Assembly: GCF_932526225.1 (NCBI RefSeq)
Contig: NC_064041.1
Coordinates: 14,726,951-14,790,950, forward strand
DNA from: Nematostella vectensis
Taxonomy: Eukaryota > Cnidaria > Anthozoa > Actiniaria > Edwardsiidae
Reading direction: 5' to 3'
DNA: 64,000 nucleotides
In this document: positions 57,241 to 64,000 of the stretch, piece by piece
How positions within the stretch are numbered: the stretch's first letter is position 1
Layout: each line of letters opens with the position of its first letter
Position numbers and translations under genes: made by a program
The notes under the pieces: generated by a model
Databases searched by the model: none
The model's input: the letters and a program-made list of their open reading frames with translations, nothing else
What the model was told of the DNA's origin: nothing

Positions 57241-58850
57241 CTACCCCCAAAAGAATAAAACGGGATTTTTCTTTTTCCTTTTGAGTTTTTCTGGCAGGCT
57301 ACTTAGGTTGAAGTTGAATAGCGTTGGCGAAATCATCCACCCCTGTTTCACTCCTGTGTAACATCTGAATGCCGTCGTCACAAAACTGTCTAATTTTACT
57401 GAGGATTTATCATTTGCATACATTGAAGTTAGAATATCAAGGAAACGACCAGTTATTCCTTCCAATTCCAGTCTTTTGAAAAAAATATTTCTGAGTACAC
57501 TGTCAAATGCTTTGCTAAAATCGACGTAGCACACAAAAAGGATTTTACCCGCTTTTTTTGGTTTGGACTTTACATATTTATCAATTAAAGTTTTCATCAC
57601 AAAAATGCTATCTACGGTCCCGTGTTTTTTTCTAAAACCACATTGTTCTGGTTTATGTATGCCTTTATCCACCAAAAAGCTGTATAATCTTTTGTTCAAG
57701 ATTGCGTTAAAAACTTTCCCTGTGGCTGACGGTAATATGCCTCTTTCTCAGGCTTAGAGGGGTCAGATTCAAGAGCTAATTTTAGATCTTCATGGGTCTT
57801 TCCGTCCCAGCGCATTTTTCTAAATTCATTGAGACCGTCGTCACTCTCCCCTTTTCCTTAAGGTGCGGATATTGTTCATTTGCCCAATCAAATTGCAGCT
57901 TGTACTGACCCTAAGTACGCAGCTGCTTTGTCTCCTATTATCTTTATTCTACAAAGGAGTTCTTTTGTCTCTATTCTTCTCGTTCTTTGTGTCAAGGTGC
58001 GGATATTGTTCATTTGCCCAATCGAATTGCAGCTTGTAAGAGCTGCGTACTGACCCTCTTCCTTTTCTGTACTCCGTATGTCTTTAAGACAGTGTAGTCT
58101 CAGTGCGTAGGGCAAGGAACAATGGTCCGTTAAGTGAGGCTCGATTGGGGATTGACAATGAAATAATTAAACGTTTTGACAATCTGATTAGACAGGATGA
58201 CATAGTCAACAACACTGCTGCCGTTTTATTTGAAGCACGTTTTCTTCCCCTCTAAGTCCCCCACAACCCTTCCGTTTAAAATGCTTAGTTTGAGGGCTGT
58301 ACAACAATCTATCAAGTTTCTGCCTCTGCTGTCAATTACTTTCGAATCTTGTGAGTTTTTGAAATTTTGAAAATCGACTTTATAGTCCTCCGGTAAAGTA
58401 AGAAATATATTTTGGTCGTCCTCCAGAGCGAACTCTTGCAAGTTGCTCGTACGCGCGTTGAAATCGCCTTGTATAATGACATCGCCTTTGAATGAGAATC
58501 TTAATATTTCACATTCAAGATTTTCTATAGCATCCTTGCTATGGTCCCGATTGTTTTTCATTCCGTTAGCCGGGCTTAGATATACCGTTGCTAAATATAT
58601 ATATTTCTTCATAAGAAAAAAACGTTTGCTCAGTTTGATCCATAGCACGTTATTGTTTTCGGTTCGTACATATTGAGTACCGCAACCATAAATACACTTT
58701 TTTACGTAAACTGCAATGCCGCCTGATTTCTTTTTTCCTGATGATTCTCTATGCTTTACCAGATATTTATAATATTCGATTTCTAATTTTCGTCTGCGTG
58801 TGTTATTCCTGGATGCTACACTGCGAGGACAAAACGAAATAAAATTGCTG
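57241..58850 (-). mobile_element. Degenerate non-LTR retrotransposon (endonuclease and RT fragments)
   Basis: On the minus strand, 58850-58226 encodes an apurinic-type endonuclease: GGIAVYVKKCI, LATVYLSPANG, the metal-binding GDFNAR and, after a frameshift near 58230, SSVVDYVI and DHCSLPYAL. Further on, 57699-57241 encodes RT blocks GFRKKHGTVDSIF, YVDFSKAFDSV and GVKQGWMISPTLFN. A dispersed repeat (57840-58045) interrupts the linker between them. The RT ends before the YxDD block. The order EN-RT is that of CR1/Jockey/RTE-type LINEs; the copy is dead. Confidence 0.8.
57840..58045. repeat. Dispersed repeat inserted in the LINE remnant
   Basis: AAGGTGCGGATATTGTTCAT to GCAGCTTGTA occurs twice here (57861 and 57995) around a CTGCTTTGTCTCCTATTATC segment. 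The longer copy matches 28725-28860 almost base for base. Confidence 0.8.
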
Positions 58851-59829
58851 ACATCCTAAACAATGGGATCAGGAACGTTAGAGAGCGGTTTAGAGAGGGG
58901 CGTTTATTACAAACTTTTAAGCTTAGATAGCGGGCGTTTATTAGGGCTTTTTTTTTGCCAAAACTGAATTTTATGCCCCGTACACGCAAGGATTCAAAAG
59001 TTAGAACCTTTTCGATGTTAGGAGAATGCATTTTTCTAAGTAATAGAAGTGGTCACTGCGCTGTTAGTTTTAAAGGCGCGTGGTGGTAAAAAAACAGTAA
59101 ATGCGTGTGTGGATCAGGGGAAAATTGTTTGCACTTTTTTTAAAAGCTGAGCTTTGAAACGAGCTTTAAGGTATCCAAAATCAATAAGGTGGGTTTTGTA
59201 AAAACTTGAATTCTGTTGTTTGAATTAAAACTAATAAATGACTATCAAAACGATTCTAATCTAATAGTTAAAAGGAAGAAAAATAGCCAAAAAGGCGCCC
59301 TCCCCCCCATACCAATCCATTAAAAAGTTAAGAACACAATAGACAGGAGATGACAATGAGATGACAAGAAACAAAACAAACTTTTTTCTATAAAAATGTA
59401 TATTTATTTATTCTCTTCAATTTCTATAAAAAGGTATGCAATCATAAATTAAAGCACAATTTATATGTACAATATAAAGATCTTGTAAACTCAACATTTT
59501 ATCACTTAGATCCTAATCATAAATACTTTGTTTCTATTCTGCTCACGAAAAGGGTTTACGATATGTGTATGTTATGAGGACACACGCTTTGGATTTTTAC
59601 AAAGGGAATAATTTTCGATTTTTCTGTTTCATCAATTCTACCCGTTTCATGAGACTGTTTTAATCATAGGCAAAAATACTTTAGTACAAATTAAGAATGT
59701 ACGGCTTCATACTTCGTATTTCATTAATGAACCCCCTGGATTCAACTAATAAAAAAAATCATCGTTACTGTGTGATCATAGGATTCCCTGACGTCACGTT
59801 GTCCAAGACTGTGTAGGAAAAATATGTCG
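58851..59829. other. Intergenic, nothing recognised
   Basis: AT-rich sequence between the LINE remnant and the repeat array. I find no supported exon. Confidence 0.4.
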
Positions 59830-60145
59830 TTTGGCTATCGCGGTGTGTTCGTGCTATCGCGTTGTATTCGTGCTTCACTCGTCTATCGTGGTCTATTTGT
59901 GCTTCGTTCGGCCATCGCGTAGTATTCGTGCTTCGCTCGGCTATCGCGGTGTATTCGTGCATCGCTCGGCTATTGAGTTGCATACGTGCTTCACTCGTCT
60001 ATCGCGGAGTATTCGTTCTCGGCTATCGGGGTGCGATCGTGCTTTACTCGGCTATCGAGATGTGCCCGTGCTTCACTCGGATATCGAGGTGTGTTCGTTC
60101 TCTGCTCAGCTATCGCGGTGTATTCGTGCTTCGCTCGGCTGTGCA
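59830..60145 (+). repeat. About 30-bp minisatellite downstream of the SAPCD-like gene
   Basis: Roughly ten diverged units of GGCTATCGCGGTGTATTCGT and GCTTCGCTC. It lies 125-440 bases beyond the stop of the minus-strand gene at 60269. The overlapping open frames in three phases are repeat by-products. Confidence 0.9.
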
Positions 60146-60268
60146 CGGTGAATTCGTGGGTGGGCTAGAAAATCGCACATCCGCTGTTTGTTAGCCTTCG
60201 TATTCCGTCGATAGTTCGCTCTGCTAATAAACCACACTCGCGGTTCGCTCGGTTGTGAGGGGCGAGGC

Positions 60269-63200
60269 TCAGCGAAGTGAAACTTTTAAACTACTAACTG
60301 CCTTGACTGGTTTAGCTGGTTTAACCGGTTTTACTGGTTCGCTTTTAGCAATGAACAAGTCTTTGATAAGTGCTGTCTTCTCTTTTTCAAGCTGTGCAAT
60401 TTGCTGTTCTTTCTCTTCGAGTTGCTACAAAATTAAAGAAAATTGTATTAATTAACGTAACTAAACACAAGAAAGATTTTAAAATAAAACTATACTAAGT
60501 CAGCGTATATTTAAGTTTAGTGTTTAAAAAAAAAAGATATCTAGCACCTCTATCTATTACAAGCTTGGGTTGGCTGTGTCGGGACCCGGTGCGTAGAGCA
60601 TCATGGGGCAAGAGTATGAAGGTACATATGTACTCTCATACCCACATAATGTATTCTCGTGCTTTGTGAGACCTGCCTCATAGAGTGTGCCTTATACATC
60701 AGTCATCAAAGAAACAAAGGTACTGACAGAACTTACTTGTTTGAGAGCTGTGATTTCTTGCTTGGTACTCTCCACTTGTGCCGCGAAATCAATTTGCCCC
60801 TTAAAACAATGTAAAATAGCATTATAACACAGGCGAACCAGGATTAGAATCAGTCCCTCGTGATCCTTCGGGAAAATAAAATATAATTTTAAGTTGTGAC
60901 TTGACTGTTTTCTCAATAAAGCTAGTTACATTGTAAGTAAGGGCACAGAAAGGGGTTTAGTCCCTCGAGAGAAAATAGGAACTAAACCCCTTTCTGCGCC
61001 ACAATTCCCCTAAATAACAACACAGGAGGCTAATATAGTAATGCAACTAGTTTTATTGAGAAAACAGTCAAGACACAACTCCAAATGATATTTTATTTTC
61101 CCGAAGGATCACGAGTGACTAATTCTAATACTGGTTCGCCTCTGATTATAAGTTGATAATGAAACGTATTCTGAATAGTGGTGCTTGCAATGAGTAAACT
61201 TAAAGATGGCGCACCACGCTGCAATTTTATACAAATTATACACACAATACTGAATCACACATCCATTTCCACCGGCTAGGTGAAAAAAATTAATTGAGAA
61301 AATTACAACTATATATCGTCAGACATATAGTAATTATCAGATTTTATTTTTTATCTTTCTCTAGGGTTGACTTCTTAGTGTGAGTGGCCTAGTTAGAATT
61401 TATTAAACTATTAGGCTTTACACATTTTCAGATATAGTCAAATTCGCTCATATAGATTTATAAATATAAATATATACTCATTTTCCTTTTTTTTTCAAAG
61501 GGAAACCTGTGTATTGAAATCTTGACTTACATGTTTCTTGAGGGGACTCTCCAGTACTTTAGAGAGATATTCGTTCAGATGTAAGATGTTGGACTTGTAG
61601 TTAGCAAATGTTCTTGCATCAAGTTTCAACTCAGCCCTTCGAGTCTTGTGCAAAAGCATCTCATACTGCATCTATAAAAACAGTGAGATGTAATTAAGTA
61701 AAAAAAAAAAAAATAAAAAATCTGTGAGCAGAAGGGGAATATATCATGTGAAGGATGAACTTAAGATTTTGTATTTTGTTATGACCATAGCTGTCACTTC
61801 AACCGCATTAGGCCAGTGTCACAAGATTTTGGACCTCATCATAAGCGTAATTTTTGTTAGAATTTTCATACATTCTCTGTCTTCAACCACATTGGCTTTC
61901 TTTATATTTTTTTTTACATTTACTGTATTTCAACCGATTTTGGAAATCGACTCTGCCAAATTTTCGTCTTTAATAAGACTTCTTCAGGAAGAGTCGATTT
62001 CCAGTTTTTGTGTATTGTATTCATTGTTCTGGTGCGAGATCACGACAGTTTGGGCTTTTTGATTCTATTCAACTGATTTTACGATATTCCTGTTCAATTA
62101 GCATTGACAGGGGGACCAAGGTGTTATTGCCTAGCTAGATTGGAAATAGTGTACTGGTGTGGATGGATTGGAAATACTGTGCTGGTGTGGATGTACCTGT
62201 TCTAGGGAGAGTTTGCAGTCTGGCTGTTCCAAATGCAGCTTCTCTTCCTGTACAGCTGTGATTCTCTTGAAGTACCATTTCCTAGCTCTCTCAATCACTT
62301 CCATTCCACTCCTCAATATGTCATGTTCCTCTGCAATTTGCTTGAGCCTACTGTCCTGTTAAAAGAACAATAACAGAAATGAACACACTGAACAACAAGT
62401 TACACAGAAAACAGGTGTTGGAAATCATTGACGTATAGCTAACAAGGGGGCTGGGGGGGACAAGGGGGGTGGGGGGTTAGCACATGGGAAGATTGGGTTT
62501 GGGGGCAAATAAAAGAAAAAGCCTCCCCACCTCCCCCCCCCCCACAAAAAAGCAAACTTTAAAAAATTTTAAATTTAAATTAAAATGTTCAATTGTTTTT
62601 AAATGATCTACATTTTAACTGCAATTCTGAAATGTAAATCTGCTTTCACTATTATCCATGTTATGAATTATGTTGATTTAAGGATTACATTTATGTGCAT
62701 ATTTGATTGGTAAGCATCGAGATATGGTGGTCAAAATCCAATGAAGTGCTCTCCACCAGCCAATAATTGTTACAGCAAAATTTGTTGTTGCGCGACCCCG
62801 GCGAATCCAAAGTCTTTGTCTCATTTGGGAATAGCGTGTAGTCAGACACAAGCTTTGGGGGCGGTTTGCCTGGTTTTTATTGTTTGGTTTGATTAACTAT
62901 GCGCTATTCCCAAACGAAGAAAGGAATTTTGGATCCTGGCAGGTCGTGCAACAACAAATTTGGCTATAATGGTTTTGATTGATGGTAAAAAACATAGCCC
63001 AGTTTGACCGTTGAAGAGTACTCAAAATCTCAGTAATGTTTTAACATAGAACTTCAAAGTAAAATACAACAATAATTACAGCAATAATACAATAATTAGT
63101 TATATGCTTAAGGCTGTTTGTAGTGTGAAAATATCTCCATAGAGTGTATATGACATCACTCTGATTAACCAGACAACTAGGAAGCTCTACAAGTGACCTT

Positions 63201-63384
63201 AAAAGACAGGTGATGTGATAACTGACCTTGTCAAATTTTTCACTGACATCACTACTTCCACCCTTCAAACCCTCGAAGTCTTTCTCACTTCCAGATGTTG
63301 ATGACACTCTCTCCTGTTCTTCATTGCCAACAAAATACACTTTTGTGGTTGAGTTTCGTCTCTGGCCCATCCCTGGAGAAGACA
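60269..63384 (-). CDS. Suppressor-APC-domain (SAPCD)-like coiled-coil protein, last five exons
   Basis: Minus-strand exons 63227-63384, 62197-62355, 61531-61671, 60737-60799 and 60269-60424 join in phase 0 throughout and end in TGA; the first begins in phase 1, so the 5' end lies beyond the window or in its last bases. About 225 aa are visible: a polar start (MGQRRNSTTKVYFVG, EEQERVSSTSGSEKD), then helical segments LKQIAEEHDILRSGMEVIE, RARKWYFKRITAVQEEK and MQYEMLLHKTRRAELKLDAR, a final coiled coil LEEKEQQIAQLEKEKTALI followed by KDLFIAKSE, and a basic tail of KPVKPAKPVK repeats. The QLEKEKTALIKDLF end resembles what I recall of SAPCD1/2, which bind the APC/spindle-orientation machinery. The gene is certain; the name is tentative. 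Confidence 0.7.
60821..61150. mobile_element. About 330-bp foldback element
   Basis: Left arm GGCGAACCAGGATTAGAATC, then CTCGTGATCCTTCGGGAAAA and GACTGTTTTCTCAATAAA, is inverted on the right as TTTATTGAGAAAACAGTC, TTTTCCCGAAGGATCACGAG and GATTAG-like..CTGGTTCGCC. A second hairpin (AGAAAGGGGTTTAG... with CTAAACCCCTTTCT) occupies the centre. It lies in an intron of the SAPCD-like gene. Confidence 0.85.
62770..62969. mobile_element. About 200-bp inverted-repeat element (MITE-like)
   Basis: TTACAGCAAAATTTGTTGTT, GCGCGACC and TTTGGGAATAGCG on the left are inverted on the right as CGCTATTCCCAAA, GGTCGTGCAACAACAAATTT and GGCTATAA. It lies in the first visible intron of the SAPCD-like gene. Confidence 0.75.
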
Positions 63385-63418
63385 CTGCAGGAAGAAAATG
63401 GGAAAATATTAGATTATA

Positions 63419-63880
63419 GGACATGGCTGCGTTGTCTTTTCCAACCTTCCGCAATACCTATGTGCTGCCTTAGAAAGAATTCAAAAAAGATCTCTAGGAA
63501 TAATTTTCGGTAGTGGCCTTAGCTACGAGGACGCCCTCGAACGCGCATGCTTGTCTTCTCTAGAGGCGCGGCGTCACAATGTGTGCAGAAAATTCATAAG
63601 CAATATCAAACAGGGGAGCGTCTTATACCCCCTAGTGTCAAGCAGACTTATATCCTCCAACTCGCCATACTCCCTAAGATCTAAGCGCTCACATAGTGTG
63701 GTTCCGGGTCGCACGGACCGTTTTTCCAAATTCGTCTCAGCGCAATATGCTGGGGATTTAATGTTATTATGAATTATGTATGGTGTAATGTATTTTGTAG
63801 TTAGCTGACCCTACCGGTAATTCAGTTGTAAAAGAACTGCAAACGGTTGAAATAAACGAGCATTATTATTATTATTATTA
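63419..63880 (+). mobile_element. 3' end of a CR1-like non-LTR retrotransposon with (ATT)n tail
   Basis: The frame from 63419 to the stop at 63772 reads FSNLPQYLCAALERIQKRSL, YEDALERACLSSLEARR, PYSLRSKRS and GRTDRFSKFVSAQY, the C-terminal tail typical of CR1/L2-like polyproteins in invertebrates. It is followed by about 90 bases of 3' UTR and an ATT microsatellite (63862-63882), the usual 3' tail. The copy is severely 5'-truncated. It lies only 35 bases from the acceptor of the first visible SAPCD-like exon, in opposite orientation. Confidence 0.8.
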
Positions 63881-63882
63881 TT

Positions 63883-64000
63883 ATGGCAGCCTTCTCCAGA
63901 AATACTAGTGAGCAAAGTTTTGTGTTGCGAAATGCTCAAGGGAGGGGCAGGAGGGTAGGCTTTGGGAATGGTGATGGTCTAAATATCACACCGACTACAG
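63883..64000. other. Right edge, nothing recognised
   Basis: Short unique sequence after the LINE tail, presumably intron or upstream region of the SAPCD-like gene. Confidence 0.3.

Noticed and set aside
60255-60455. Collagen-like GLTGFTG peptide on the plus strand
   Set aside because: It is the antisense of the KPVKPAKPVK tail of the SAPCD-like gene.

Overview
The window is animal nuclear DNA, not prokaryotic. Genes are split by many GT-AG introns, there are LINE-type retrotransposon remnants, TIR-bounded MITEs and very many minisatellites, and the conserved genes are animal-type (GNL1, PPIL3, tyrosylprotein sulfotransferase). Intron density, AT-rich introns and repeat style suggest a non-bilaterian metazoan, most likely an anthozoan cnidarian; this is an inference. 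Exon structures were read by hand from splice signals, reading phase and remembered family sequences, without alignment.

Layout. 118-3860 (-): an unidentified multi-exon gene with a CRE plus X-box-like promoter, running off the left edge. 4553-6018 (-): a 5'-truncated non-LTR retrotransposon. 6270-7430: minisatellites. 7799-14685 (-): a complete PPIL3 cyclophilin gene. Its third intron holds a 3.9-kb element with terminal inverted repeats, subterminal tandem repeats and a decayed DUF3987-like gene. 15057-27272 (+): a complete 17-exon GNL1 gene, head-to-head with PPIL3, with several MITEs in its introns. 28236-28466: an orphan exon resembling Crypton-derived DUF3504 proteins. 29333-30454 (+): an intronless DUF1647-like putative glycosyltransferase. 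32797-54747 (+): a giant coiled-coil gene whose first recognised exon is 18.3 kb (about 6,270 aa in total). 55391-56915 (-): a two-exon TPST. 57241-58850 (-): another LINE remnant. 60269-63384 (-): the last five exons of a SAPCD-like coiled-coil gene. 63419-63880 (+): the 3' end of a third LINE.

The main unexplained signal is a recurring architecture: tandem repeats that contain the edge of a real exon. In GNL1 the acceptors of exons 13, 14 and 15 are each preceded by arrays whose unit holds the acceptor or its pyrimidine tract; for exon 14 the unit is a 47-bp copy of the acceptor plus the first 30 nt of the exon. In the giant gene the donors of exon 1 and exon 3 are followed by arrays of exon end plus donor. 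The 3' coding ends of PPIL3 and the DUF1647 gene, and more weakly GNL1 and TPST, are also tandemly copied just downstream. Within one 64-kb window this looks like a systematic process that seeds minisatellites at exon edges and creates decoy splice sites. The giant protein, with about 19 copies of an unrecognised module, and the TIR element carrying a DUF3987-like gene are the other two items most likely to be undescribed.
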